Below are positions 1 to 15,900 of a stretch of 64,000 nucleotides of DNA, one piece after another. Within the stretch, counting starts at the first letter, position 1. Every line of letters begins with the position of its first letter. Source of the DNA: Aphrophora alni (lineage: Eukaryota > Arthropoda > Insecta > Hemiptera > Aphrophoridae); the NCBI GenBank assembly GCA_963513935.1, contig OY740772.1, positions 17,764,098-17,828,097 on the forward strand. Reading direction: 5' to 3'. The notes beneath the pieces were generated by a model. The model was given only the letters and a program-made list of their open reading frames with translations. It searched no databases and was not told where the DNA came from. The translations under genes and the position numbers were made by a program.

Positions 1-715
1 AAAATAAATAATACGTTATCGTATTGCTTTGTCTAGCAAAATTAAATAAATAAATACGTAATTAATAAAGCAATACAATACCGAATTATCTTAATAAAAC
101 AAAGAGAAAGATTTATTCACATATTATAAAAGTGCTAATCCACTTTATGACTAAAATAAATAATACGTTATCGTATTGCTTTGTCTAGCAAAATTAAATA
201 AATAAATACGTAATTAATAAAGCAATACAATACCGAATTATCTTAATAAAACAAAGAGAAAGATTTATTCACATATTATAAAAGTGCTAATCCACTTTAT
301 GACTAAAATAAATAATACGTTATCGTATTGCTTTGTCTAGCAAAATTAAATAAATAAATACGTAATTAATAAAGCAATACAATACCGAATTATCTTAATA
401 AAACAAAGAGAAAGATTTATTCACATATTATAAAAGTGCTAATCCACTTTATGACTAAAATAAATAATACGTTATCGTATTGCTTTGTCTAGCAAAATTA
501 AATAAATAAATACGTAATTAATAAAGCAATACAATACCGAATTATCTTAATAAAACAAAGAGAAAGATTTATTCGACATATTATAAAAGTGCTAATCCAC
601 TTTATGACTAAAAAAATAATATATCGTTGCTTTGTCTAGCAAAATTAAATAAATAAATACGTAATTAATAAAGCAATACAATACCGAATTATCTTAATAA
701 AACAAAGAGAAAGAT
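1..715. repeat. 152-bp satellite array, part before the gap
   Basis: Head-to-tail copies with unit starts at 1, 153, 305 and 457, giving an exact 152-bp period. The unit is about 22% GC. Each unit carries a perfect 10-bp inverted repeat (GTATTGCTTT at unit positions 21-30, AAAGCAATAC at 67-76) separated by 36 bases. The last two copies before the gap are less regular: there is an extra G near 574 and the usual ACGTTATCGTATTG segment is shortened near 620. This may be real decay or poor consensus at a contig end. No reading frame is plausible. Confidence 0.98.
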
Positions 716-915
716 NNNNNNNNNNNNNNNNNNNNNNNNNNNNNNNNNNNNNNNNNNNNNNNNNNNNNNNNNNNNNNNNNNNNNNNNNNNNNNNNNNNNN
801 NNNNNNNNNNNNNNNNNNNNNNNNNNNNNNNNNNNNNNNNNNNNNNNNNNNNNNNNNNNNNNNNNNNNNNNNNNNNNNNNNNNNNNNNNNNNNNNNNNNN
901 NNNNNNNNNNNNNNN
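716..915. other. Assembly gap of 200 N
   Basis: Exactly 200 undetermined bases inside the satellite. The round number suggests a placeholder from scaffolding, not a measured distance, so the true number of satellite copies here is unknown. Any frame drawn across it is an artefact. Confidence 0.99.
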
Positions 916-3900
916 ACGTAATTAATAAAGCAATACAATACCGAATTCTCTTAATAAAACAAAGAGAAAGATTTATTCACATATTATAAAAGTGCTAATC
1001 CACTTTATGACTAAAATAAATAATACGTTATCGTATTGCTTTGTCTAGCAAAATTAAATAAATAAATACGTAATTAATAAAGCAATACAATACCGAATTA
1101 TCTTAATAAAACAAAGAGAAAGATTTATTCACATATTATAAAAGTGCTAATCCACTTTATGACTAAAATAAATAATACGTTATCGTATTGCTTTGTCTAG
1201 CAAAATTAAATAAATAAATACGTAATTAATAAAGCAATACAATACCGAATTCTCTTAATAAAACAAAGAGAAAGATTTATTCACATATTATAAAAGTGCT
1301 AATCCACTTTATGACTAAAATAAATAATACGTTATCGTATTGCTTTGTCTAGCAAAATTAAATAAATAAATACGTAATTAATAAAGCAATACAATACCGA
1401 ATTATCTTAATAAAACAAAGAGAAAGATTTATTCACATATTATAAAAGTGCTAATCCACTTTATGACTAAAATAAATAATACGTTATCGTATTGCTTTGT
1501 CTAGCAAAATTAAATAAATAAATACGTAATTAATAAAGCAATACAATACCGAATTCTCTTAATAAAACAAAGAGAAAGATTTATTCACATATTATAAAAG
1601 TGCTAATCCACTTTATGACTAAAATAAATAATACGTTATCGTATTGCTTTGTCTAGCAAAATTAAATAAATAAATACGTAATTAATAAAGCAATACAATA
1701 CCGAATTCTCTTAATAAAACAAAGAGAAAGATTTATTCACATATTATAAAAGTGCTAATCCACTTTATGACTAAAATAAATAATACGTTATCGTATTGCT
1801 TTGTCTAGCAAAATTAAATAAATAAATACGTAATTAATAAAGCAATACAATACCGAATTATCTTAATAAAACAAAGAGAAAGATTTATTCACATATTATA
1901 AAAGTGCTAATCCACTTTATGACTAAAATAAATAATACGTTATCGTATTGCTTTGTCTAGCAAAATTAAATAAATAAATACGTAATTAATAAAGCAATAC
2001 AATACCGAATTCTCTTAATAAAACAAAGAGAAAGATTTATTCACATATTATAAAAGTGCTAATCCACTTTATGACTAAAATAAATAATACGTTATCGTAT
2101 TGCTTTGTCTAGCAAAATTAAATAAATAAATACGTAATTAATAAAGCAATACAATACCGAATTATCTTAATAAAACAAAGAGAAAGATTTATTCACATAT
2201 TATAAAAGTGCTAATCCACTTTATGACTAAAATAAATAATACGTTATCGTATTGCTTTGTCTAGCAAAATTAAATAAATAAATACGTAATTAATAAAGCA
2301 ATACAATACCGAATTCTCTTAATAAAACAAAGAGAAAGATTTATTCACATATTATAAAAGTGCTAATCCACTTTATGACTAAAATAAATAATACGTTATC
2401 GTATTGCTTTGTCTAGCAAAATTAAATAAATAAATACGTAATTAATAAAGCAATACAATACCGAATTATCTTAATAAAACAAAGAGAAAGATTTATTCAC
2501 ATATTATAAAAGTGCTAATCCACTTTATGACTAAAATAAATAATACGTTATCGTATTGCTTTGTCTAGCAAAATTAAATAAATAAATACGTAATTAATAA
2601 AGCAATACAATACCGAATTCTCTTAATAAAACAAAGAGAAAGATTTATTCACATATTATAAAAGTGCTAATCCACTTTATGACTAAAATAAATAATACGT
2701 TATCGTATTGCTTTGTCTAGCAAAATTAAATAAATAAATACGTAATTAATAAAGCAATACAATACCGAATTATCTTAATAAAACAAAGAGAAAGATTTAT
2801 TCACATATTATAAAAGTGCTAATCCACTTTATGACTAAAATAAATAATACGTTATCGTATTGCTTTGTCTAGCAAAATTAAATAAATAAATACGTAATTA
2901 ATAAAGCAATACAATACCGAATTATCTTAATAAAACAAAGAGAAAGATTTATTCACATATTATAAAAGTGCTAATCCACTTTATGACTAAAATAAATAAT
3001 ACGTTATCGTATTGCTTTGTCTAGCAAAATTAAATAAATAAATACGTAATTAATAAAGCAATACAATACCGAATTCTCTTAATAAAACAAAGAGAAAGAT
3101 TTATTCACATATTATAAAAGTGCTAATCCACTTTATGACTAAAATAAATAATACGTTATCGTATTGCTTTGTCTAGCAAAATTAAATAAATAAATACGTA
3201 ATTAATAAAGCAATACAATACCGAATTATCTTAATAAAACAAAGAGAAAGATTTATTCACATATTATAAAAGTGCTAATCCACTTTATGACTAAAATAAA
3301 TAATACGTTATCGTATTGCTTTGTCTAGCAAAATTAAATAAATAAATACGTAATTAATAAAGCAATACAATACCGAATTCTCTTAATAAAACAAAGAGAA
3401 AGATTTATTCACATATTATAAAAGTGCTAATCCACTTTATGACTAAAATAAATAATACGTTATCGTATTGCTTTGTCTAGCAAAATTAAATAAATAAATA
3501 CGTAATTAATAAAGCAATACAATACCGAATTATCTTAATAAAACAAAGAGAAAGATTTATTCACATATTATAAAAGTGCTAATCCACTTTATGACTAAAA
3601 TAAATAATACGTTATCGTATTGCTTTGTCTAGCAAAATTAAATAAATAAATACGTAATTAATAAAGCAATACAATACCGAATTATCTTAATAAAACAAAG
3701 AGAAAGATTTATTCACATATTATAAAAGTGCTAATCCACTTTATGACTAAAATAAATAATACGTTATCGTATTGCTTTGTCTAGCAAAATTAAATAAATA
3801 AATACGTAATTAATAAAGCAATACAATACCGAATTCTCTTAATAAAACAAAGAGAAAGATTTATTCACATATTATAAAAGTGCTAATCCACTTTATGACT

Positions 3901-6900
3901 AAAATAAATAATACGTTATCGTATTGCTTTGTCTAGCAAAATTAAATAAATAAATACGTAATTAATAAAGCAATACAATACCGAATTCTCTTAATAAAAC
4001 AAAGAGAAAGATTTATTCACATATTATAAAAGTGCTAATCCACTTTATGACTAAAATAAATAATACGTTATCGTATTGCTTTGTCTAGCAAAATTAAATA
4101 AATAAATACGTAATTAATAAAGCAATACAATACCGAATTATCTTAATAAAACAAAGAGAAAGATTTATTCACATATTATAAAAGTGCTAATCCACTTTAT
4201 GACTAAAATAAATAATACGTTATCGTATTGCTTTGTCTAGCAAAATTAAATAAATAAATACGTAATTAATAAAGCAATACAATACCGAATTCTCTTAATA
4301 AAACAAAGAGAAAGATTTATTCACATATTATAAAAGTGCTAATCCACTTTATGACTAAAATAAATAATACGTTATCGTATTGCTTTGTCTAGCAAAATTA
4401 AATAAATAAATACGTAATTAATAAAGCAATACAATACCGAATTATCTTAATAAAACAAAGAGAAAGATTTATTCACATATTATAAAAGTGCTAATCCACT
4501 TTATGACTAAAATAAATAATACGTTATCGTATTGCTTTGTCTAGCAAAATTAAATAAATAAATACGTAATTAATAAAGCAATACAATACCGAATTATCTT
4601 AATAAAACAAAGAGAAAGATTTATTCACATATTATAAAAGTGCTAATCCACTTTATGACTAAAATAAATAATACGTTATCGTATTGCTTTGTCTAGCAAA
4701 ATTAAATAAATAAATACGTAATTAATAAAGCAATACAATACCGAATTCTCTTAATAAAACAAAGAGAAAGATTTATTCACATATTATAAAAGTGCTAATC
4801 CACTTTATGACTAAAATAAATAATACGTTATCGTATTGCTTTGTCTAGCAAAATTAAATAAATAAATACGTAATTAATAAAGCAATACAATACCGAATTA
4901 TCTTAATAAAACAAAGAGAAAGATTTATTCACATATTATAAAAGTGCTAATCCACTTTATGACTAAAATAAATAATACGTTATCGTATTGCTTTGTCTAG
5001 CAAAATTAAATAAATAAATACGTAATTAATAAAGCAATACAATACCGAATTCTCTTAATAAAACAAAGAGAAAGATTTATTCACATATTATAAAAGTGCT
5101 AATCCACTTTATGACTAAAATAAATAATACGTTATCGTATTGCTTTGTCTAGCAAAATTAAATAAATAAATACGTAATTAATAAAGCAATACAATACCGA
5201 ATTATCTTAATAAAACAAAGAGAAAGATTTATTCACATATTATAAAAGTGCTAATCCACTTTATGACTAAAATAAATAATACGTTATCGTATTGCTTTGT
5301 CTAGCAAAATTAAATAAATAAATACGTAATTAATAAAGCAATACAATACCGAATTATCTTAATAAAACAAAGAGAAAGATTTATTCACATATTATAAAAG
5401 TGCTAATCCACTTTATGACTAAAATAAATAATACGTTATCGTATTGCTTTGTCTAGCAAAATTAAATAAATAAATACGTAATTAATAAAGCAATACAATA
5501 CCGAATTCTCTTAATAAAACAAAGAGAAAGATTTATTCACATATTATAAAAGTGCTAATCCACTTTATGACTAAAATAAATAATACGTTATCGTATTGCT
5601 TTGTCTAGCAAAATTAAATAAATAAATACGTAATTAATAAAGCAATACAATACCGAATTATCTTAATAAAACAAAGAGAAAGATTTATTCACATATTATA
5701 AAAGTGCTAATCCACTTTATGACTAAAATAAATAATACGTTATCGTATTGCTTTGTCTAGCAAAATTAAATAAATAAATACGTAATTAATAAAGCAATAC
5801 AATACCGAATTCTCTTAATAAAACAAAGAGAAAGATTTATTCACATATTATAAAAGTGCTAATCCACTTTATGACTAAAATAAATAATACGTTATCGTAT
5901 TGCTTTGTCTAGCAAAATTAAATAAATAAATACGTAATTAATAAAGCAATACAATACCGAATTATCTTAATAAAACAAAGAGAAAGATTTATTCACATAT
6001 TATAAAAGTGCTAATCCACTTTATGACTAAAATAAATAATACGTTATCGTATTGCTTTGTCTAGCAAAATTAAATAAATAAATACGTAATTAATAAAGCA
6101 ATACAATACCGAATTATCTTAATAAAACAAAGAGAAAGATTTATTCACATATTATAAAAGTGCTAATCCACTTTATGACTAAAATAAATAATACGTTATC
6201 GTATTGCTTTGTCTAGCAAAATTAAATAAATAAATACGTAATTAATAAAGCAATACAATACCGAATTCTCTTAATAAAACAAAGAGAAAGATTTATTCAC
6301 ATATTATAAAAGTGCTAATCCACTTTATGACTAAAATAAATAATACGTTATCGTATTGCTTTGTCTAGCAAAATTAAATAAATAAATACGTAATTAATAA
6401 AGCAATACAATACCGAATTCTCTTAATAAAACAAAGAGAAAGATTTATTCACATATTATAAAAGTGCTAATCCACTTTATGACTAAAATAAATAATACGT
6501 TATCGTATTGCTTTGTCTAGCAAAATTAAATAAATAAATACGTAATTAATAAAGCAATACAATACCGAATTATCTTAATAAAACAAAGAGAAAGATTTAT
6601 TCACATATTATAAAAGTGCTAATCCACTTTATGACTAAAATAAATAATACGTTATCGTATTGCTTTGTCTAGCAAAATTAAATAAATAAATACGTAATTA
6701 ATAAAGCAATACAATACCGAATTCTCTTAATAAAACAAAGAGAAAGATTTATTCACATATTATAAAAGTGCTAATCCACTTTATGACTAAAATAAATAAT
6801 ACGTTATCGTATTGCTTTGTCTAGCAAAATTAAATAAATAAATACGTAATTAATAAAGCAATACAATACCGAATTCTCTTAATAAAACAAAGAGAAAGAT

Positions 6901-9900
6901 TTATTCACATATTATAAAAGTGCTAATCCACTTTATGACTAAAATAAATAATACGTTATCGTATTGCTTTGTCTAGCAAAATTAAATAAATAAATACGTA
7001 ATTAATAAAGCAATACAATACCGAATTATCTTAATAAAACAAAGAGAAAGATTTATTCACATATTATAAAAGTGCTAATCCACTTTATGACTAAAATAAA
7101 TAATACGTTATCGTATTGCTTTGTCTAGCAAAATTAAATAAATAAATACGTAATTAATAAAGCAATACAATACCGAATTCTCTTAATAAAACAAAGAGAA
7201 AGATTTATTCACATATTATAAAAGTGCTAATCCACTTTATGACTAAAATAAATAATACGTTATCGTATTGCTTTGTCTAGCAAAATTAAATAAATAAATA
7301 CGTAATTAATAAAGCAATACAATACCGAATTATCTTAATAAAACAAAGAGAAAGATTTATTCACATATTATAAAAGTGCTAATCCACTTTATGACTAAAA
7401 TAAATAATACGTTATCGTATTGCTTTGTCTAGCAAAATTAAATAAATAAATACGTAATTAATAAAGCAATACAATACCGAATTCTCTTAATAAAACAAAG
7501 AGAAAGATTTATTCACATATTATAAAAGTGCTAATCCACTTTATGACTAAAATAAATAATACGTTATCGTATTGCTTTGTCTAGCAAAATTAAATAAATA
7601 AATACGTAATTAATAAAGCAATACAATACCGAATTATCTTAATAAAACAAAGAGAAAGATTTATTCACATATTATAAAAGTGCTAATCCACTTTATGACT
7701 AAAATAAATAATACGTTATCGTATTGCTTTGTCTAGCAAAATTAAATAAATAAATACGTAATTAATAAAGCAATACAATACCGAATTATCTTAATAAAAC
7801 AAAGAGAAAGATTTATTCACATATTATAAAAGTGCTAATCCACTTTATGACTAAAATAAATAATACGTTATCGTATTGCTTTGTCTAGCAAAATTAAATA
7901 AATAAATACGTAATTAATAAAGCAATACAATACCGAATTCTCTTAATAAAACAAAGAGAAAGATTTATTCACATATTATAAAAGTGCTAATCCACTTTAT
8001 GACTAAAATAAATAATACGTTATCGTATTGCTTTGTCTAGCAAAATTAAATAAATAAATACGTAATTAATAAAGCAATACAATACCGAATTATCTTAATA
8101 AAACAAAGAGAAAGATTTATTCACATATTATAAAAGTGCTAATCCACTTTATGACTAAAATAAATAATACGTTATCGTATTGCTTTGTCTAGCAAAATTA
8201 AATAAATAAATACGTAATTAATAAAGCAATACAATACCGAATTCTCTTAATAAAACAAAGAGAAAGATTTATTCACATATTATAAAAGTGCTAATCCACT
8301 TTATGACTAAAATAAATAATACGTTATCGTATTGCTTTGTCTAGCAAAATTAAATAAATAAATACGTAATTAATAAAGCAATACAATACCGAATTATCTT
8401 AATAAAACAAAGAGAAAGATTTATTCACATATTATAAAAGTGCTAATCCACTTTATGACTAAAATAAATAATACGTTATCGTATTGCTTTGTCTAGCAAA
8501 ATTAAATAAATAAATACGTAATTAATAAAGCAATACAATACCGAATTATCTTAATAAAACAAAGAGAAAGATTTATTCACATATTATAAAAGTGCTAATC
8601 CACTTTATGACTAAAATAAATAATACGTTATCGTATTGCTTTGTCTAGCAAAATTAAATAAATAAATACGTAATTAATAAAGCAATACAATACCGAATTC
8701 TCTTAATAAAACAAAGAGAAAGATTTATTCACATATTATAAAAGTGCTAATCCACTTTATGACTAAAATAAATAATACGTTATCGTATTGCTTTGTCTAG
8801 CAAAATTAAATAAATAAATACGTAATTAATAAAGCAATACAATACCGAATTATCTTAATAAAACAAAGAGAAAGATTTATTCACATATTATAAAAGTGCT
8901 AATCCACTTTATGACTAAAATAAATAATACGTTATCGTATTGCTTTGTCTAGCAAAATTAAATAAATAAATACGTAATTAATAAAGCAATACAATACCGA
9001 ATTATCTTAATAAAACAAAGAGAAAGATTTATTCACATATTATAAAAGTGCTAATCCACTTTATGACTAAAATAAATAATACGTTATCGTATTGCTTTGT
9101 CTAGCAAAATTAAATAAATAAATACGTAATTAATAAAGCAATACAATACCGAATTATCTTAATAAAACAAAGAGAAAGATTTATTCACATATTATAAAAG
9201 TGCTAATCCACTTTATGACTAAAATAAATAATACGTTATCGTATTGCTTTGTCTAGCAAAATTAAATAAATAAATACGTAATTAATAAAGCAATACAATA
9301 CCGAATTATCTTAATAAAACAAAGAGAAAGATTTATTCACATATTATAAAAGTGCTAATCCACTTTATGACTAAAATAAATAATACGTTATCGTATTGCT
9401 TTGTCTAGCAAAATTAAATAAATAAATACGTAATTAATAAAGCAATACAATACCGAATTATCTTAATAAAACAAAGAGAAAGATTTATTCACATATTATA
9501 AAAGTGCTAATCCACTTTATGACTAAAATAAATAATACGTTATCGTATTGCTTTGTCTAGCAAAATTAAATAAATAAATACGTAATTAATAAAGCAATAC
9601 AATACCGAATTATCTTAATAAAACAAAGAGAAAGATTTATTCACATATTATAAAAGTGCTAATCCACTTTATGACTAAAATAAATAATACGTTATCGTAT
9701 TGCTTTGTCTAGCAAAATTAAATAAATAAATACGTAATTAATAAAGCAATACAATACCGAATTATCTTAATAAAACAAAGAGAAAGATTTATTCACATAT
9801 TATAAAAGTGCTAATCCACTTTATGACTAAAATAAATAATACGTTATCGTATTGCTTTGTCTAGCAAAATTAAATAAATAAATACGTAATTAATAAAGCA

Positions 9901-12900
9901 ATACAATACCGAATTATCTTAATAAAACAAAGAGAAAGATTTATTCACATATTATAAAAGTGCTAATCCACTTTATGACTAAAATAAATAATACGTTATC
10001 GTATTGCTTTGTCTAGCAAAATTAAATAAATAAATACGTAATTAATAAAGCAATACAATACCGAATTATCTTAATAAAACAAAGAGAAAGATTTATTCAC
10101 ATATTATAAAAGTGCTAATCCACTTTATGACTAAAATAAATAATACGTTATCGTATTGCTTTGTCTAGCAAAATTAAATAAATAAATACGTAATTAATAA
10201 AGCAATACAATACCGAATTCTCTTAATAAAACAAAGAGAAAGATTTATTCACATATTATAAAAGTGCTAATCCACTTTATGACTAAAATAAATAATACGT
10301 TATCGTATTGCTTTGTCTAGCAAAATTAAATAAATAAATACGTAATTAATAAAGCAATACAATACCGAATTATCTTAATAAAACAAAGAGAAAGATTTAT
10401 TCACATATTATAAAAGTGCTAATCCACTTTATGACTAAAATAAATAATACGTTATCGTATTGCTTTGTCTAGCAAAATTAAATAAATAAATACGTAATTA
10501 ATAAAGCAATACAATACCGAATTATCTTAATAAAACAAAGAGAAAGATTTATTCACATATTATAAAAGTGCTAATCCACTTTATGACTAAAATAAATAAT
10601 ACGTTATCGTATTGCTTTGTCTAGCAAAATTAAATAAATAAATACGTAATTAATAAAGCAATACAATACCGAATTCTCTTAATAAAACAAAGAGAAAGAT
10701 TTATTCACATATTATAAAAGTGCTAATCCACTTTATGACTAAAATAAATAATACGTTATCGTATTGCTTTGTCTAGCAAAATTAAATAAATAAATACGTA
10801 ATTAATAAAGCAATACAATACCGAATTATCTTAATAAAACAAAGAGAAAGATTTATTCACATATTATAAAAGTGCTAATCCACTTTATGACTAAAATAAA
10901 TAATACGTTATCGTATTGCTTTTTGTCTAGCAAAATTAAATAAATAAATACGTAATTAATAAAGCAATACAATACCGAATTATCTTAATAAAACAAAGAG
11001 AAAGATTTATTCACATATTATAAAAGTGCTAATCCACTTTATGACTAAAATAAATAATACGTTATCGTATTGCTTTGTCTAGCAAAATTAAATAAATAAA
11101 TACGTAATTAATAAAGCAATACAATACCGAATTATCTTAATAAAACAAAGAGAAAGATTTATTCACATATTATAAAAGTGCTAATCCACTTTATGACTAA
11201 AATAAATAATACGTTATCGTATTGCTTTGTCTAGCAAAATTAAATAAATAAATACGTAATTAATAAAGCAATACAATACCGAATTATCTTAATAAAACAA
11301 AGAGAAAGATTTATTCACATATTATAAAAGTGCTAATCCACTTTATGACTAAAATAAATAATACGTTATCGTATTGCTTTGTCTAGCAAAATTAAATAAA
11401 TAAATACGTAATTAATAAAGCAATACAATACCGAATTATCTTAATAAAACAAAGAGAAAGATTTATTCACATATTATAAAAGTGCTAATCCACTTTATGA
11501 CTAAAATAGATAATACGTTATCGTATTGCTTTGTCTAGCAAAATTAAATAAATAAATACGTAATTAATAAAGCAATACAATACCGAATTATCTTAATAAA
11601 ACAAAGAGAAAGATTTATTCACATATTATAAAAGTGCTAATCCACTTTATGACTAAAATAAATAATACGTTATCGTATTGCTTTGTCTAGCAAAATTAAA
11701 TAAATAAATACGTAATTAATAAAGCAATACAATACCGAATTATCTTAATAAAACAAAGAGAAAGATTTATTCACATATTATAAAAGTGTTAATCCACTTT
11801 ATGACTAAAATAAATAATACGTTATCGTATTGCTTTGTCTAGCAAAATTAAATAAATAAATACGTAATTAATAAAGCAATACAATACCGAATTCTCTTAA
11901 TAAAACAAAGAGAAAGATTTATTCACATATTATAAAAGTGCTAATCCACTTTATGACTAAAATAAATAATACGTTATCGTATTGCTTTGTCTAGCAAAAT
12001 TAAATAAATAAATACGTAATTAATAAAGCAATACAATACCGAATTCTCTTATTAAAACAAAGAGAAAGATTTATTCACATATTATAAAAGTGCTAATCCA
12101 CTTTATGACTAAAATAAATAATACGTTATCGTATTGCTTTGTCTAGCAAAATTAAATAAATAAATACGTAATTAATAAAGCAATACAATACCGAATTATC
12201 TTAATAAAACAAAGAGAAAGATTTATTCACATATTATAAAAGTGCTAATCCACTTTATGACTAAAATAAATAATACGTTATCGTATTGCTTTGTCTAGCA
12301 AAATTAAATAAATAAATACGTAATTAATAAAGCAATACAATACCGAATTATCTTAATAAAACAAAGAGAAAGATTTATTCACATATTATAAAAGTGTTAA
12401 TCCACTTTATGACTAAAATAAATAATACGTTATCGTATTGCTTTGTCTAGCAAAATTAAATAAATAAATACGTAATTAATAAAGCAATACAATACCGAAT
12501 TATCTTAATAAAACAAAGAGAAAGATTTATTCACATATTATAAAAGTGTTAATCCACTTTATGACTAAAATAAATAATACGTTATCGTATTGCTTTGTCT
12601 AGCAAAATTAAATAAATAAATACGTAATTAATAAAGCAATACAATACCGAATTCTCTTAATAAAACAAAGAGAAAGATTTATTCACATATTATAAAAGTG
12701 TTAATCCACTTTATGACTAAAATAAATAATACGTTATCGTATTGCTTTGTCTAGCAAAATTAAATAAATAAATACGTAATTAATAAAGCAATACAATACC
12801 GAATTCTCTTAATAAAACAAAGAGAAAGATTTATTCACATATTATAAAAGTGCTAATCCACTTTATGACTAAAATAAATAATACGTTATCGTATTGCTTT

Positions 12901-15900
12901 GTCTAGCAAAATTAAATAAATAAATACGTAATTAATAAAGCAATACAATACCGAATTATCTTAATAAAACAAAGAGAAAGATTTATTCACATATTATAAA
13001 AGTGCTAATCCACTTTATGACTAAAATAAATAATACGTTATCGTATTGCTTTGTCTAGCAAAATTAAATAAATAAATACGTAATTAATAAAGCAATACAA
13101 TACCGAATTATCTTAATAAAACAAAGAGAAAGATTTATTCACATATTATAAAAGTGCTAATCCACTTTATGACTAAAATAAATAATACGTTATCGTATTG
13201 CTTTGTCTAGCAAAATTAAATAAATAAATACGTAATTAATAAAGCAATACAATACCGAATTCTCTTAATAAAACAAAGAGAAAGATTTATTCACATATTA
13301 TAAAAGTGCTAATCCACTTTATGACTAAAATAGATAATACGTTATCGTATTGCTTTGTCTAGCAAAATTAAATAAATAAATACGTAATTAATAAAGCAAT
13401 ACAATACCGAATTCTCTTAATAAAACAAAGAGAAAGATTTATTCACATATTATAAAAGTGCTAATCCACTTTATGACTAAAATAAATAATACGTTATCGT
13501 ATTGCTTTGTCTAGCAAAATTAAATAAATAAATACGTAATTAATAAAGCAATACAATACCGAATTATCTTAATAAAACAAAGAGAAAGATTTATTCACAT
13601 ATTATAAAAGTGCTAATCCACTTTATGACTAAAATAGATAATACGTTATCGTATTGCTTTGTCTAGCAAAATTAAATAAATAAATACGTAATTAATAAAG
13701 CAATACAATACCGAATTCTCTTAATAAAACAAAGAGAAAGATTTATTCACATATTATAAAAGTGCTAATCCACTTTATGACTAAAATAAATAATACGTTA
13801 TCGTATTGCTTTGTCTAGCAAAATTAAATAAATAAATACGTAATTAATAAAGCAATACAATACCGAATTATCTTAATAAAACAAAGAGAAAGATTTACTC
13901 ACATATTATAAAAGTGCTAATCCACTTTATGACTAAAATAGATAATACGTTATCGTATTGCTTTGTCTAGCAAAATTAAATAAATAAATACGTAATTAAT
14001 AAAGCAATACAATACCGAATTCTCTTAATAAAACAAAGAGAAAGATTTATTCACATATTATAAAAGTGCTAATCCACTTTATGACTAAAATAGATAATAC
14101 GTTATCGTATTGCTTTGTCTAGCAAAATTAAATAAATAAATACGTAATTAATAAAGCAATACAATACCGAATTATCTTAATAAAACAAAGAGAAAGATTT
14201 ATTCACATATTATAAAAGTGCTAATCCACTTTATGACTAAAATAGATAATACGTTATCGTATTGCTTTGTCTAGCAAAATTAAATAAATAAATACGTAAT
14301 TAATAAAGCAATACAATACCGAATTCTCTTAATAAAACAAAGAGAAAGATTTATTCACATATTATAAAAGTGCTAATCCACTTTATGACTAAAATAAATA
14401 ATACGTTATCGTATTGCTTTGTCTAGCAAAATTAAATAAATAAATACGTAATTAATAAAGCAATACAATACCGAATTCTCTTAATAAAACAAAGAGAAAG
14501 ATTTATTCACATATTATAAAAGTGCTAATCCACTTTATGACTAAAATAAATAATACGTTATCGTATTGCTTTGTCTAGCAAAATTAAATAAATAAATACG
14601 TAATTAATAAAGCAATACAATACCGAATTATCTTAATAAAACAAAGAGAAAGATTTATTCACATATTATAAAAGTGCTAATCCACTTTATGACTAAAATA
14701 AATAATACGTTATCGTATTGCTTTGTCTAGCAAAATTAAATAAATAAATACGTAATTAATAAAGCAATACAATACCGAATTATCTTAATAAAACAAAGAG
14801 AAAGATTTATTCACATATTATAAAAGTGCTAATCCACTTTATGACTAAAATAAATAATACGTTATCGTATTGCTTTGTCTAGCAAAATTAAATAAATAAA
14901 TACGTAATTAATAAAGCAATACAATACCGAATTATCTTAATAAAACAAAGAGAAAGATTTATTCACATATTATAAAAGTGCTAATCCACTTTATGACTAA
15001 AATAAATAATACGTTATCGTATTGCTTTGTCTAGCAAAATTAAATAAATAAATACGTAATTAATAAAGCAATACAATACCGAATTATCTTAATAAAACAA
15101 AGAGAAAGATTTATTCACATATTATAAAAGTGCTAATCCACTTTATGACTAAAATAAATAATACGTTATCGTATTGCTTTGTCTAGCAAAATTAAATAAA
15201 TAAATACGTAATTAATAAAGCAATACAATACCGAATTATCTTAATAAAACAAAGAGAAAGATTTATTCACATATTATAAAAGTGCTAATCCACTTTATGA
15301 CTAAAATAAATAATACGTTATCGTATTGCTTTGTCTAGCAAAATTAAATAAATAAATACGTAATTAATAAAGCAATACAATACCGAATTATCTTAATAAA
15401 ACAAAGAGAAAGATTTATTCACATATTATAAAAGTGCTAATCCACTTTATGACTAAAATAAATAATACGTTATCGTATTGCTTTGTCTAGCAAAATTAAA
15501 TAAATAAATACGTAATTAATAAAGCAATACAATACCGAATTATCTTAATAAAACAAAGAGAAAGATTTATTCACATATTATAAAAGTGCTAATCCACTTT
15601 ATGACTAAAATAAATAATACGTTATCGTATTGCTTTGTCTAGCAAAATTAAATAAATAAATACGTAATTAATAAAGCAATACAATACCGAATTATCTTAA
15701 TAAAACAAAGAGAAAGATTTATTCACATATTATAAAAGTGCTAATCCACTTTATGACTAAAATAAATAATACGTTATCGTATTGCTTTGTCTAGCAAAAT
15801 TAAATAAATAAATACGTAATTAATAAAGCAATACAATACCGAATTATCTTAATAAAACAAAGAGAAAGATTTATTCACATATTATAAAAGTGCTAATCCA

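Noticed and set aside
645..938. Reverse-strand frame across the gap
   Set aside because: Most of it is N and the rest is satellite.
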